In this document: one piece after another, positions 8,254 through 16,551 of the stretch
Layout: every line of letters starts with the position of its first letter
How positions within the stretch are numbered: the first letter of the stretch is position 1
DNA from: an uncultured Bacteroidales bacterium
GTDB taxonomy: Bacteria > Bacteroidota > Bacteroidia > Bacteroidales > F082
DNA length: 64,000 nt
Assembly: GCA_905234765.1 (NCBI GenBank)
Contig: CAJOIF010000015.1
Coordinates: forward strand, 95,606 to 159,605
Direction of reading: 5' to 3'
The notes under the pieces: model-generated
Told to the model about the DNA's origin: nothing
The model's database searches: none
The model's input: only the letters and a program-made list of their open reading frames with translations
Made by a program: the position numbers and the translations under genes

Positions 8254-9399
8254 TTATTTCGTCGCGTTGATGAGTAGCATTTGTTCTAGCATGAACTCCG
8301 CCGCATGGCCGTCGCCGAATATCTTTGGGAAATCAGTCGGTGGATTTGCCTCGAAATGCTTCCACGCTTTCATGATGCGGTTCTCGTCGGCATCAGCGAG
8401 GATGGCATTGCCCGTTTCCACGATTTCCACCCATTCGGTCTCGGGTCGCAGGATGATGCAGGGCTTTTTGAAAAAATAGGCTTCCTTTTGCACGCCGCCC
8501 GAGTCGGTCATCACCAATTGAGCGTGACGCTCCAAGGCGATCATCTCTAGGAAGGAGACTGGAGGGGTGAGGCTGATGCTCGAACTGTTGAAGATTTGCG
8601 TCTGTTTCTCGCTATTTAGGTTGGTTTTCAGCAGCTTGGCCGTCCTGGGATGTAATGGTAGCACGATTTGACATTCCTGTGATAATTGTATTAAGGCGCT
8701 GAAAATCGCCCTGAGTCGTTCAGGATGGTCGGTGTTGCTGTCGCGGTGGATGGTGGCTAGGATAAAAGGTTTATTCTCTATTCCTAACTTGCTGATAATT
8801 TGTGTTTTTTCTTCGGCAATGTTGGCAAAATGCAAACTATTGTCGTACATGATGTCGCCGCAGTGATAGACTTTGGGATTGTCAATGGTGTAGGGACCGT
8901 TGTTATCCATTGGGAAGCCTTCGCGTTTTAGGTTCTCGACGCCAGCGAGGGTGGGCGAGAACAGCAGGGTGGAACAGTGGTCACAAACGATGCGGTTGAT
9001 TTCCTCAGGCATGGCTTTGTTGAACGAGCGCAGTCCCGCCTCGATGTGGACGATGGGCACATGGATCTTGGCGGCTGCTATGGCACCAGCGAGGGTGGAA
9101 TTCGTGTCACCATACAGCACAATGAAGTCAGGACGTTCTTTTTGTAGTATCTCTTCAATGCTTTCGGTCATGCGGGCAGTCTGTACGCCGTGGGAGGCCG
9201 AGCCGACATGGAGGTTGTAATCAGGGCGCGGGATGCCGAGCTCGTCGAAAAAGACCTGTGACATGTTGTCGTCGTAGTGTTGTCCCGTGTGGACGATGAC
9301 TTCTTGGATGCGGTCGGAAAAGTGGTTCTTGATGGCACGACTCAACGCAGCCGCCTTGATGATTTGGGGTCTGGCCCCTATGATGGTAACGATTTTCAT
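8254..9399 (-). CDS. wecB: UDP-N-acetylglucosamine 2-epimerase (non-hydrolysing)
   Basis: A 381-residue enzyme converting UDP-GlcNAc to UDP-ManNAc, a precursor for surface polysaccharides. Family hallmarks: G-A-R-P-Q-I-I-K near the start, H-T-G-Q-H-Y-D at about residue 37, G-D-T-N-S-T-L-A-G-A near 95, H-I-E-A-G-L-R-S-F near 117, P-E-E-I-N-R and T-D-S-G-G-V-Q-K-E near residue 297. It lies between radC (15 nt upstream) and the T9SS propeller gene (1 nt downstream), all on one strand. The ManNAc dehydrogenase that often accompanies it is not in the window. Confidence 0.96.
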   Translation of the reverse strand: MKIVTIIGARPQIIKAAALSRAIKNHFSDRIQEVIVHTGQHYDDNMSQVFFDELGIPRPDYNLHVGSASHGVQTARMTESIEEILQKERPDFIVLYGDTNSTLAGAIAAAKIHVPIVHIEAGLRSFNKAMPEEINRIVCDHCSTLLFSPTLAGVENLKREGFPMDNNGPYTIDNPKVYHCGDIMYDNSLHFANIAEEKTQIISKLGIENKPFILATIHRDSNTDHPERLRAIFSALIQLSQECQIVLPLHPRTAKLLKTNLNSEKQTQIFNSSSISLTPPVSFLEMIALERHAQLVMTDSGGVQKEAYFFKKPCIILRPETEWVEIVETGNAILADADENRIMKAWKHFEANPPTDFPKIFGDGHAAEFMLEQMLLINATK

Positions 9400-9414
9400 G
9401 GGTGTTTAGTAGGT

Positions 9415-10110
9415 TTATTCCATTTCGCCATGTTCCCTGAAACTGTAATAACCGCCTCTTTTTAGGATGATATGGTCTATAACGGTGATGTCGAGTAAGA
9501 CGCCAGCGGCGGTGAATTTTTTCGTGAGTCGACGGTCGTCGACGCTGGGGCTCAGGCTTCCTGACGGATGGTTGTGTGCGATGATAATGCGTGTGGCTCC
9601 GACATTGAGAGCGTTTTTGAACACGATTCGTGGGTCGGCAATAGTATGGGTCATGCCTCCGTTGCTGACGCATTCGATTTTCAAGATGGTGTTCGATACG
9701 TCAAGATACATGACAATGAAGTGTTCTTGGCTGAAATCGTCAATGCAAGGTAGGAGCCGTTTGTATGCGTCGGCAGAATCTCTCAATCTGTCGGGAGTGT
9801 TGGCCTCGGTGCCCAATAGGCGTCTCCCCAACTCTAAACCAGCCATGACGGTGAGGGCTTTGGCCTCGCCGATTCCTTTGTGTTGCATCCAGTCTTCAAT
9901 GCTGAAGTCGGAGAGGGTGATGAGATTGTTGCCTGCCGATTCGAGGATGGTGCTGGCCAGCCCAACGGCGGTTTGGTCACTGCTGCCCGAGCGGATGAGA
10001 ATGGCCAGAAGTTCAGCATCGCTCAGGGCGGTCTTGCCTCTGTTGAGCATCTTCTCGCGCGGTCGGTCGCTGAGAGCCCATTCCTTGATGCATTTCTTTT
10101 CTTTGCTCAT
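9415..10110 (-). CDS. radC: RadC family JAB-domain protein
   Basis: A 231-residue protein when started at the ATG at 10110 (MSKEKKCIKEWALSDRPREK), which fits a promoter 22 nt upstream; the longer reading crosses that promoter. An N-terminal helix-hairpin-helix region (H-K-G-I-G-E-A-K-A near residue 65) precedes the C-terminal MPN/JAB+ domain with the metal-binding H-N-H-P-S-G-x8-D motif near residue 178. RadC proteins were first linked to DNA repair but their true biochemical role is unsettled. The gene lies upstream of wecB, probably cotranscribed. Confidence 0.93.
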   Translation of the reverse strand: MSKEKKCIKEWALSDRPREKMLNRGKTALSDAELLAILIRSGSSDQTAVGLASTILESAGNNLITLSDFSIEDWMQHKGIGEAKALTVMAGLELGRRLLGTEANTPDRLRDSADAYKRLLPCIDDFSQEHFIVMYLDVSNTILKIECVSNGGMTHTIADPRIVFKNALNVGATRIIIAHNHPSGSLSPSVDDRRLTKKFTAAGVLLDITVIDHIILKRGGYYSFREHGEME

Positions 10111-10131
10111 GTCGGGTTGGCTATTACTGCG

Positions 10132-10165
10132 CAAAGGTACACTTTTTTCGCATACTGCAAGCAAA
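10132..10165 (-). promoter_or_regulatory. Bacteroides-type promoter of radC
   Basis: On the minus strand TTTG (10162-10165), then 22 nt, then TACCTTTG (10132-10139). The -33 side overlaps the T run of the rpsT terminator. Confidence 0.6.
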
Positions 10166-10193
10166 AAAGCCTCTCCTAACATGTAGAAGAGGC
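10163..10193 (-). terminator. Rho-independent terminator of rpsT
   Basis: On the minus strand GCCTCT (10188-10193) pairs with AGAGGC (10169-10174), followed by TTTTTT (10163-10168). It lies 32 nt after the rpsT stop codon. Confidence 0.8.
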
Positions 10194-10224
10194 AACTGAC
10201 TCTATGATGAAAATCAATCTTTTC

Positions 10225-10479
10225 TTACGCTAATTTGGCGGCGTGTTTCGTCATCTTCGACTTCAGGTTGGCAGCCTTGTTGCGGTGGATAATGCCACGC
10301 TTGGCCACGCGGTCGATGATGGAATAAATCTTCGGGAGTTGGGCCTCGGCCTCGCTCTTGTCGGTCAAAGCGCGGAACTTCCTTACTTCGTTACGCATAT
10401 TCTTGGCGTAGTAACGATTGTGCAAACGTCTCTTTTCGGTCTGACGGATTCTCTTTAATGCATCTTTGTGATTTGCCAT
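10225..10479 (-). CDS. rpsT: 30S ribosomal protein S20
   Basis: An 84-residue very basic protein with the S20 pattern: M-A-N-H-K-D-A-L-K-R-I-R-Q at the start, R-H/L-H-N-R-Y-Y near residue 21, and I-D-R-V-A-K-R-G-I-I-H-R-N-K-A-A-N-L-K-S near the C-terminus. S20 binds the 5' domain and helix 44 of 16S rRNA. It is monocistronic, with its own promoter (10516-10544) and terminator. Confidence 0.97.
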   Translation of the reverse strand: MANHKDALKRIRQTEKRRLHNRYYAKNMRNEVRKFRALTDKSEAEAQLPKIYSIIDRVAKRGIIHRNKAANLKSKMTKHAAKLA

Positions 10480-10515
10480 ATCTATTTTTCCTTATAGTTT
10501 CTATTTTTCGGTCTG

Positions 10516-10544
10516 CAAAAATACAACTTTTCTGTGAAACCAAA
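10516..10544 (-). promoter_or_regulatory. Bacteroides-type promoter of rpsT
   Basis: Minus strand TTTG (10541-10544), 17 nt, TATTTTTG (10516-10523). The spacer is slightly short but the position 37 nt before the rpsT ATG is right. Confidence 0.6.
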
Positions 10545-10576
10545 GCCAAAAAGATAAAAAAAATCTTTCTAATTTT

Positions 10577-11893
10577 TTAATATGTTGGTTTACAGTCGAA
10601 TGACATCTTTTCTTCGTTGTTGCGATGCAGGATTTCACCAAGCTTTATATTAATAAAGGTGTTCTTTTCGGCGGTGCAGTTGTTGAGAACGACTGGGATG
10701 TAGTTCTCGCCATAGCCTCTTGCCACGCCTTTGCTGTCGATACGTTCGATGAGCATGCGCTGTGTTTGTCCTTGCATAGATTCAAAATACTTAATTTTGT
10801 TCTCCAAGGAGATTTGTCGCATCACTTCGCTGCGTTCGGTTTTCACTTTCTCAGGTATTTGGTCGGGCATAGCAGCGGCTTTGGTGCCGTTGCGCACCGA
10901 GTATTTGAAGGTGTGGATGTGGCTGAAACCGATTTCCTTGGCGAAGTCACAGCTTTCCTTGAAGGTGGTTTCGGTCTCGCCTGGGAAGCCCACGATGATG
11001 TCGGTGGTGAGGTTGAAGTCAGGACGGAAAGCCTTGATGCGCTGGGTCATGTCGCGGAACTGGGCGATGGTGTAGAAGCGGTGCATGCGTTTCAAGGTGT
11101 CGTCTGAACCGCTTTGTAGGCAGATGTGCATGTGGGGTGCCAGTTTCTCGTGTTGGAACAAGGCGAGGAAACGGTCGCTGAACTGGTCAGGCTCGATGGA
11201 GGAGACGCGGACGCGGAAGTCGCCATCAATGTCCAAAATGTTCTCCACAAGTTGCTCGAAGTTGGTGTCTTCGTATTGGTATCTTCCCATATTGACACCG
11301 GTCAGCACAACTTCCTTGAAGCCGTGGGCGACGACCTCGCGCACATTGTTATAAATATCCTCAGCGGGACGGCTTGTGGAACGCCCTCTTACCATCGGGA
11401 TAATGCAATAAGAGCAGAAGTTGTTGCAACCGTCATGGATCTTGATGAGGCTGCGCGTGTGGAAGGTGTCGAAGGCAGGCTGGTAGCTGAACAGGTCGCG
11501 GTCGTAGCCCTCGGGGTCGCTGTGACCTGTGCGGAAATGTTCATCGATGATGTCGAACAGGGCGGATTTTCTTTCGTTGTCAATGACATAATCAGCAATG
11601 CCCGATTGCAGTAACTCATCCTTCCTATGATTGACCATGCAGCCTGTAACCGCGATAATTGCCTCGGGGTGTTTCCTCCGAATCTGGTGGATGGCTTGGC
11701 GGCATTTCTGGTCACTGGTGTTGGTGACGGTGCAGGTGTTCACGACGAAGACATCAGCATCGGCATCGCTGTCGGCGATGTCATACCCCGCCGCCTTGAA
11801 GCGCGACGCTAAGGCATCGGTCTCATAAAGGTTGACGCGGCAACCTAGGGTTTTGAAGGAGATTGTTTTGTTCATTTCTTTCATACTTTTCAA
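10577..11893 (-). CDS. mtaB: tRNA t6A37 methylthiotransferase
   Basis: A 438-residue radical SAM methylthiotransferase converting t6A37 to ms2t6A37 in ANN-reading tRNAs. The N-terminal UPF0004 domain has three cysteines (T-L-G-C-R-V-N, V-N-T-C-T-V-T, V-T-G-C-M) for an auxiliary cluster; the radical SAM motif C-x3-C-x2-C is in H-D-G-C-N-N-F-C-S-Y-C near residue 154; a TRAM-like C-terminus follows. The reading G-C-R-V-N and C-T-V-T-N points to MtaB rather than MiaB or RimO. Three in-frame ATGs (11893, 11884, 11875) are possible; the third, giving MNKTISFKTLG, is the most natural. It lies downstream of the hypothetical lipoprotein gene on the same strand. Confidence 0.94.
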   Translation of the reverse strand: MKSMKEMNKTISFKTLGCRVNLYETDALASRFKAAGYDIADSDADADVFVVNTCTVTNTSDQKCRQAIHQIRRKHPEAIIAVTGCMVNHRKDELLQSGIADYVIDNERKSALFDIIDEHFRTGHSDPEGYDRDLFSYQPAFDTFHTRSLIKIHDGCNNFCSYCIIPMVRGRSTSRPAEDIYNNVREVVAHGFKEVVLTGVNMGRYQYEDTNFEQLVENILDIDGDFRVRVSSIEPDQFSDRFLALFQHEKLAPHMHICLQSGSDDTLKRMHRFYTIAQFRDMTQRIKAFRPDFNLTTDIIVGFPGETETTFKESCDFAKEIGFSHIHTFKYSVRNGTKAAAMPDQIPEKVKTERSEVMRQISLENKIKYFESMQGQTQRMLIERIDSKGVARGYGENYIPVVLNNCTAEKNTFINIKLGEILHRNNEEKMSFDCKPTY

Positions 11894-11904
11894 TACATCC
11901 CAAC

Positions 11905-12543
11905 CTAATCGTTTGTGCCTTTCAACGGCAAATGCACATAAACCACTCGAAGCTTGTTTTCTTCACCAAACCGCTTTACATATTGCCGCACTTGGCGAAG
12001 ATGTCTTTTCGTGTAGTAGCGTGAACTGCTGGGCCATATTACCATGAGTGTATAATCGTATTTTTGTGTTTCTTCCAATAGCTGTTGCTTCTCTTGTTCG
12101 GTGGCCACGAGAAAATGAACATCATTGTAAAAACTCACTTTGGGATTGACGTACCCGTTCACCTGCTCATATTGGCTTGCGATAGGCACGTTCTCAAAGA
12201 TTTCAAGGAATTTAGCGTTGCCCATGCAAATCTCATAGCCGCCGACAATGTGTCCAATCGAATCATACATTCGTGTTTGTATAAGGGAATAGGATCCTTT
12301 TTGTGCACTCTGCGTATTAAGGAAATAACTCTCATTCTGCCTCAAACTGTCATCATATTGCGCGTCAAACTCAAACTGGCCGTGTGGGCAGTCCGGCATG
12401 AATTTGTCGATGTTGTGTACTTGTTCCTTGTCCATTCCTGAAAACGGCATCACCATCATGTCCCACAGCATTTCGCGTGGCATACGGCAACTGTTTAGGG
12501 TTAAGGCGACTATGGCCAGCAAGACAAAGATTGGTTTTTTCAT
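11905..12543 (-). CDS. Hypothetical lipoprotein
   Basis: A 212-residue protein started at the ATG at 12543 (MKKPIFVLLAIVALTLNSCR); the hydrophobic N-terminus ends in L-N-S-C, a good lipobox with Cys19. No family is recognised. The mature part is polar with several Tyr/Gln-rich stretches and a conserved-looking V-I-W-P-S-S-S-R-Y-Y segment near residue 174. It lies only 2 nt behind the DUF6624 gene, so the two exported proteins are probably cotranscribed and may work together. Confidence 0.75.
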   Translation of the reverse strand: MKKPIFVLLAIVALTLNSCRMPREMLWDMMVMPFSGMDKEQVHNIDKFMPDCPHGQFEFDAQYDDSLRQNESYFLNTQSAQKGSYSLIQTRMYDSIGHIVGGYEICMGNAKFLEIFENVPIASQYEQVNGYVNPKVSFYNDVHFLVATEQEKQQLLEETQKYDYTLMVIWPSSSRYYTKRHLRQVRQYVKRFGEENKLRVVYVHLPLKGTND

Positions 12544-12545
12544 TT

Positions 12546-13829
12546 TTAGAATGTTATGTTGGTTGGACAAGCCTTGCTTCTGATGTCTTCCCACACCTCA
12601 ATTGATGGCAATTGAATCTCCCTACGCCTTTCATTTACCATTTCTTCCTCGAAAAGTGGAACTTCCTTGTCAAAAGTCTTTTGTCCATAGTATGATTTCC
12701 CAAACAATCGGCAATAGACTTCATCGTACAATTCGGCATAGTCGAATAGGTGGTAGTTGCCTATAATAACTTGCTTGTACAGCCAATCAAAGAACTTCAA
12801 ATAATCACTTTCACTGACTTGCTCTGCATGTTTCTGTATAATGAAAGGGATGATATTGTTCCATGCATCAATGCTGTAGCGGGGATGTTGTTTGAAATCT
12901 AACAATTCCTTGATTGCGTTGAATGATTGCATCGAATCAAACAACGCATTCGTTTTGTTGTCCAACTGCAATCGGTATTCCTCGACCAAAGCCGCGTATT
13001 CCTTTGCCACTGAATCACGCAAAAGGCCATCCAACAGAGTATCGTTTTTCAAGCGGTAACCGCACAGAACCATTTTCCGTGCCGTGGCAACCGCTTTCAA
13101 TGTGTCATTGCTCGCAAGGTAGGCATCACACAACAGTTTAAGGTCTCTCGGAAACGGATAGTGCAGCGTGCCAAACGACCGAATCGTTTTCGGATAATCT
13201 CCTTCCCAATAAGCGTCGAATGCATTTTTAAGGTTTAAGTAATAATAACTATGGTAATCCAAGAAAAAGTCAGCCACGACAATTGTGTCAAGGTTGAATC
13301 TTCTCGCATATTCCTTGATGGGTTCCAATCCCATCGACTGCCTGCGTTCATCTATGCCGTCAATGTTGGCTATCGGGAAATAGGCATTGTGTCCAAACAA
13401 TTGGGAACCATATAATTGAGGTAATCCTTCATTCATCCTGTGACGGTCTTCCATCAATGCGAGGTTGGTCTTTTCTGCATTGTTTTCTTTCACGGCTTTT
13501 CTGTATGATTTCAAAAACTCAGCAAGGAACTCAGGATTTGAATGCTGGGCGATTAACCAAGCCTGACCCGAAGCCGCATACCCAACAAGACCCCAAGTTG
13601 GGAAACCGTATTGTGCAATCAATGCTTTCAGATGAGCCGTATTGGTAGAATCAATGACGTCCATTTTTTGTATGTTCTCTTCGCTCCATGGTGCCATCCT
13701 TATGGCTTGGTCTCTTGCCACCATGGCATTCAGGGAATCGACAAACGGCTGGCATGATTGGGCAAAAATTGAATTTCCTACCGCAAACAGCAGGAAAACA
13801 AGCAAGATGTGGGATTTTGGATTTCTCAT
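12546..13829 (-). CDS. Exported DUF6624-like protein
   Basis: A 427-residue protein starting at the ATG at 13829 (MRNPKSHILLVFLLFAVG) with a signal peptide ending near F-A-Q. The first half resembles DUF6624: a D-Q-A-I-R box near residue 40, I-D-S-T-N, Y-G-F-P-T near 74, a Q-H-S-N-P-E-F box near 95 and L-M-E-D-R-H-R-M-N-E-G-L-P-Q-L-Y-G-S-Q near 125-143. The function of that domain is unknown. The second half looks helical, possibly with TPR-like repeats. It lies between miaB (18 nt upstream) and the lipoprotein gene (2 nt downstream). Confidence 0.78.
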   Translation of the reverse strand: MRNPKSHILLVFLLFAVGNSIFAQSCQPFVDSLNAMVARDQAIRMAPWSEENIQKMDVIDSTNTAHLKALIAQYGFPTWGLVGYAASGQAWLIAQHSNPEFLAEFLKSYRKAVKENNAEKTNLALMEDRHRMNEGLPQLYGSQLFGHNAYFPIANIDGIDERRQSMGLEPIKEYARRFNLDTIVVADFFLDYHSYYYLNLKNAFDAYWEGDYPKTIRSFGTLHYPFPRDLKLLCDAYLASNDTLKAVATARKMVLCGYRLKNDTLLDGLLRDSVAKEYAALVEEYRLQLDNKTNALFDSMQSFNAIKELLDFKQHPRYSIDAWNNIIPFIIQKHAEQVSESDYLKFFDWLYKQVIIGNYHLFDYAELYDEVYCRLFGKSYYGQKTFDKEVPLFEEEMVNERRREIQLPSIEVWEDIRSKACPTNITF

Positions 13830-13847
13830 GTCAGCAATTAACATGTA

Positions 13848-15233
13848 TCATTGTACCAGTTCTCCCTCAATTGATAGCGGCGAAGCCGATGTGACCTTAA
13901 CATTCACGATTTGTCCAATAAGATTCCTATCCCTTGAAGCAAAGCGAATAACAATCTTCCCTTCGGTGTGGCCAGTGAGGTAGCCGTTCTTGCGGTCTTG
14001 GCTCTCCACGAGCATCTTGACGGTCTGCCCGATGAGACCTTGGTTGTAGACGAGGCTGTGCTTCATCAGTTCCTCGGTGAGGCGGTGGTAACGCTGGCGT
14101 TTCACTTCCTTCGGCACGTCGTCGTCCCATTCCGAGGCCACGGCACCTGGGCGTACGCTGTATTGCGCGATGAACGCCATGTTGTACTTGAACTCCTCCA
14201 TGGCCTTGCGCGTGTTCTCAAACTCCTCTTCGGTCTCATGCGTGAAGCCCACGATGATGTCGGTGAAGATGGTGGCGGTAGGTAGTTTCTCGCGGATGGT
14301 TTGGATGATATGTCGGTAGGTGGCCAGGTCGTGGTGGCGGTTCATGCGTTGCAGCATGTTCTCGTCGCCTGACTGGATGGGGATGTGGATCTGCTTGCCG
14401 AGGCAGTCATATTGCGCCATCACCTCTATCACGTCGTCCTTCATGTCGCGGGGATGCGGTGCGGTGTAATACACCCAAAACTCCTTGCCCGAGGCTTTTC
14501 CAAACTCGCCCACACGGCGCAGAAGTTCCGTAAAATCAATTTCTTCGCCTTTCTTGTCGAGGCCGTATGAGTTGACATTTTGTCCCAAAAGCGTGATGCT
14601 TTTGTAGCCTTTATCGACGAGGTCTTTCAGCTCGGCCAGAATCTCTTCCGAAGGACGTGACACTTCGCGGCCACGGGTATAAGGCACGGCGCAGTAGGTA
14701 CAGAATTTGTTACAGCCGTTCTGAATCGGGATAAAAGCCTCGAAAGTGGAAGTCTGCGTTGGCGTGATGGCCCAGAACTTGTCCATGTTGGCCGACGGGT
14801 TGATTTTGTCGTCCTTATGGAACAGCGGTGCCAAAGGCTTGACCACAGGTTGAAATTCAATCTCTTCTCCGTAGCGCAATGAGGCTGGCGTGACGATACC
14901 GTATTGGCGGATCATGTCGGGGAAGTTGGGCAATTCGTTCATGGCGAAGACCAGGTCGAAGAGCTTGAGGAAGCGCAGACGGTCGGCGGGTAGGATGCAG
15001 CCCGACACGAAGGTGATGACGTTCTGGCGGTTCTTCATGGCGTTCCATTTCTCGATGCGACCATACACCTTGTCAATGCCTTTCTGGCGCACCGAGCAGG
15101 CGATGATGCCGAGGATGGTGGCCTCGTCTTCTTTGTCGGTCTCGACGAAGCCCATGCCGTTGAGCACCGTGCGCACGCGTTCCGTGTCGCTTAAGTTCAT
15201 CTGGCAGCCTAAGGGGAGAAGATAGTATTTCAT
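13848..15233 (-). CDS. miaB: tRNA-2-methylthio-N6-dimethylallyladenosine synthase
   Basis: A 461-residue radical SAM methylthiotransferase that adds a methylthio group to i6A37 of tRNAs reading UNN codons. The N-terminal cluster-binding cysteines are in L-G-C-Q-M-N, I-A-C-S-V-R-Q-K and V-S-G-C-I; the radical SAM motif is in N-G-C-N-K-F-C-T-Y-C-A-V-P-Y-T-R-G near residue 171; a C-terminal TRAM domain ends in S-I-E-G-E-L. G-C-Q-M-N and C-S-V-R are MiaB-type. The start directly follows an 8-nt-period ACTG repeat. It is the second methylthiotransferase within 5 kb, after mtaB. Confidence 0.93.
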   Translation of the reverse strand: MKYYLLPLGCQMNLSDTERVRTVLNGMGFVETDKEDEATILGIIACSVRQKGIDKVYGRIEKWNAMKNRQNVITFVSGCILPADRLRFLKLFDLVFAMNELPNFPDMIRQYGIVTPASLRYGEEIEFQPVVKPLAPLFHKDDKINPSANMDKFWAITPTQTSTFEAFIPIQNGCNKFCTYCAVPYTRGREVSRPSEEILAELKDLVDKGYKSITLLGQNVNSYGLDKKGEEIDFTELLRRVGEFGKASGKEFWVYYTAPHPRDMKDDVIEVMAQYDCLGKQIHIPIQSGDENMLQRMNRHHDLATYRHIIQTIREKLPTATIFTDIIVGFTHETEEEFENTRKAMEEFKYNMAFIAQYSVRPGAVASEWDDDVPKEVKRQRYHRLTEELMKHSLVYNQGLIGQTVKMLVESQDRKNGYLTGHTEGKIVIRFASRDRNLIGQIVNVKVTSASPLSIEGELVQ

Positions 15234-15269
15234 TCAGTTATCAGTTGGCAGTTATCAGTTGTTCAGTTA
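15234..15269 (-). repeat. ACTG short tandem repeat at the miaB start codon
   Basis: On the minus strand a run of AACTGATAACTG-like units (about 8-9-nt period) ends immediately at the miaB ATG. The same type of run precedes the GT4 gene at 27886-27921. Confidence 0.6.
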
Positions 15270-15280
15270 ATGCAGGTTGC

Positions 15281-15331
15281 TGAGCCTGTCGAAGCACCGT
15301 CATTCTATCGGTCGGCCCTTCGACTGGCTCA
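15281..15331. repeat. Palindromic repeat with TGAGCC(T/A)GTCGAAG arms
   Basis: TGAGCCTGTCGAAG (15281-15294) and CTTCGACTGGCTCA (15318-15331) are reverse complements with one mismatch and a 23-nt loop. A related half-site encodes the C-terminus of the gene ending at 49913. Confidence 0.75.
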
Positions 15332-15377
15332 GGGAGCTTAACCTGTTAAATAGGCCTGCAAAAATACGGTTTTTTAT

Positions 15378-16340
15378 TCAGCTGTAGATCAAACCGATGA
15401 TGTCACGCAAGATTTCGTTATCCTTGTCAAAGGCAGGTGCTGTTTTTGTGCTGCTGCCTTGCAAGAGCTGTTCGGCCTGACGGATTGTCCCAGGTTCAAG
15501 GCAGTCGGAGGCGATTTGTGCCTCGGTGATAATGGATTTTGCCTCGTCGATATGCAATGCAATGTCGACATTACCCCAAGGGAATTGGGCCTTTTTCATG
15601 GTCTTGAATTGTCTCCAGCGGCCGAAAAGGAAATCTCGAGACGAAATTTCCGACATGATGTCTTGAACCTCATTCATATTAATAAAGGTGTCGAAGTCAA
15701 GCATAGTGGCCTTACCGCCGTAAACCTTTTCAAATGAGGCAATCAAAGGTTGTTTGATGTTCTCCGAGGTCAGTTCGGGGACAAGTTCGCTGAGGTTGAC
15801 AACCCGGCTGGCCACGCTCTTCACACCGTTTTTCATCAGTTTGGCTTTGTCGACGGTGAGGTAACGTTGCATCATGGCGCCGTCGGTTTTGATGAGGATG
15901 GTGCCGTGGTGCAGGTTGTTCCTTTGCCCTTTTGCGAAGGCGTTGCCGCTGAACTTTCGACCCTGGCAGGTGAGGTCGTTACGCCCTGAGATTTCGGCCT
16001 GCAAGCCGTAGGAGAGGAGTGCGTCTTGAATGACGGAAAGCTGTTTTTTCACGTCATACATTTTTTTGTCAGCAATGAACGAGAAGTTGATATTGCCCAA
16101 ATCATGGTAGACGGCACCGCCGCCCGTGCCCCGCCGCATGAGGTGACCGCCTTCGTTGAGCAAAAGCTGCACGTTGCATTCCGAGTAGGGATTTTGGTTG
16201 TAGCCGATGACGACGGTCTGTCGGTTTTTCCAGAGGTACATAGTGACGGTGTCTTCCTCTTGATGCTCTGTGAGATATTGCTCAACGGCGCGGTTGAGGA
16301 AAGGGTTGTATTGGTTGCTGATGAGGGTTTGTAACTTCAT
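15378..16340 (-). CDS. lplA: Lipoate-protein ligase
   Basis: A 320-residue enzyme that activates free lipoate with ATP and attaches it to the lipoyl domains of 2-oxoacid dehydrogenases or GcvH. Family features: the early S-N-x-Y-N-P-F-x-N segment, R-R-G-T-G-G-G-A-V-Y-H-D-L-G-N near residues 69-83 (the lipoate/lipoyl-AMP loop), G-R-N-D-L near 120, G-x-K-F-S-G-N-A near 128 and H-H-G-T-I-L near 144. It has the C-terminal accessory domain. It lies downstream of tRNA-Glu, separated by a terminator. Confidence 0.95.
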   Translation of the reverse strand: MKLQTLISNQYNPFLNRAVEQYLTEHQEEDTVTMYLWKNRQTVVIGYNQNPYSECNVQLLLNEGGHLMRRGTGGGAVYHDLGNINFSFIADKKMYDVKKQLSVIQDALLSYGLQAEISGRNDLTCQGRKFSGNAFAKGQRNNLHHGTILIKTDGAMMQRYLTVDKAKLMKNGVKSVASRVVNLSELVPELTSENIKQPLIASFEKVYGGKATMLDFDTFINMNEVQDIMSEISSRDFLFGRWRQFKTMKKAQFPWGNVDIALHIDEAKSIITEAQIASDCLEPGTIRQAEQLLQGSSTKTAPAFDKDNEILRDIIGLIYS

Positions 16341-16352
16341 GGCGTTGACAAT

Positions 16353-16377
16353 AAAAAAGCCCGCATTTTGGCGGGCT
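16353..16377 (-). terminator. Rho-independent terminator after tRNA-Glu
   Basis: Minus strand AGCCCGC (16371-16377) pairs with GCGGGCT (16358-16364), followed by a T run. It separates the tRNA from lplA. Confidence 0.8.
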
Positions 16378-16382
16378 TAGTT

Positions 16383-16459
16383 TGGTAGTCTCTCCGGGAT
16401 TTGAACCCGAGTTACCAGGATGAAAACCTGACGTCCTGACCAGACTAGACGAAGAGACC
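16383..16459 (-). tRNA. tRNA-Glu (anticodon TTC)
   Basis: On the minus strand the sequence begins GGTCTCTTCGTCTAG and ends CCA encoded in the DNA. The acceptor stem GGTCTCT pairs with AGAGACT, the T arm GGGTTCAAATCCC is canonical and the anticodon loop is T-T-T-T-C-A-T, giving anticodon TTC. Length is 77 nt including CCA. It is followed by a terminator. Confidence 0.96.
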
Positions 16460-16551
16460 ACTTCGTGTCATTTTTGACGCTCGATACCTACAACACTTTT
16501 GGGCAAAAAAAACGGATAATTGTTTTAATTTACTGAAAATCAATATGTTAA

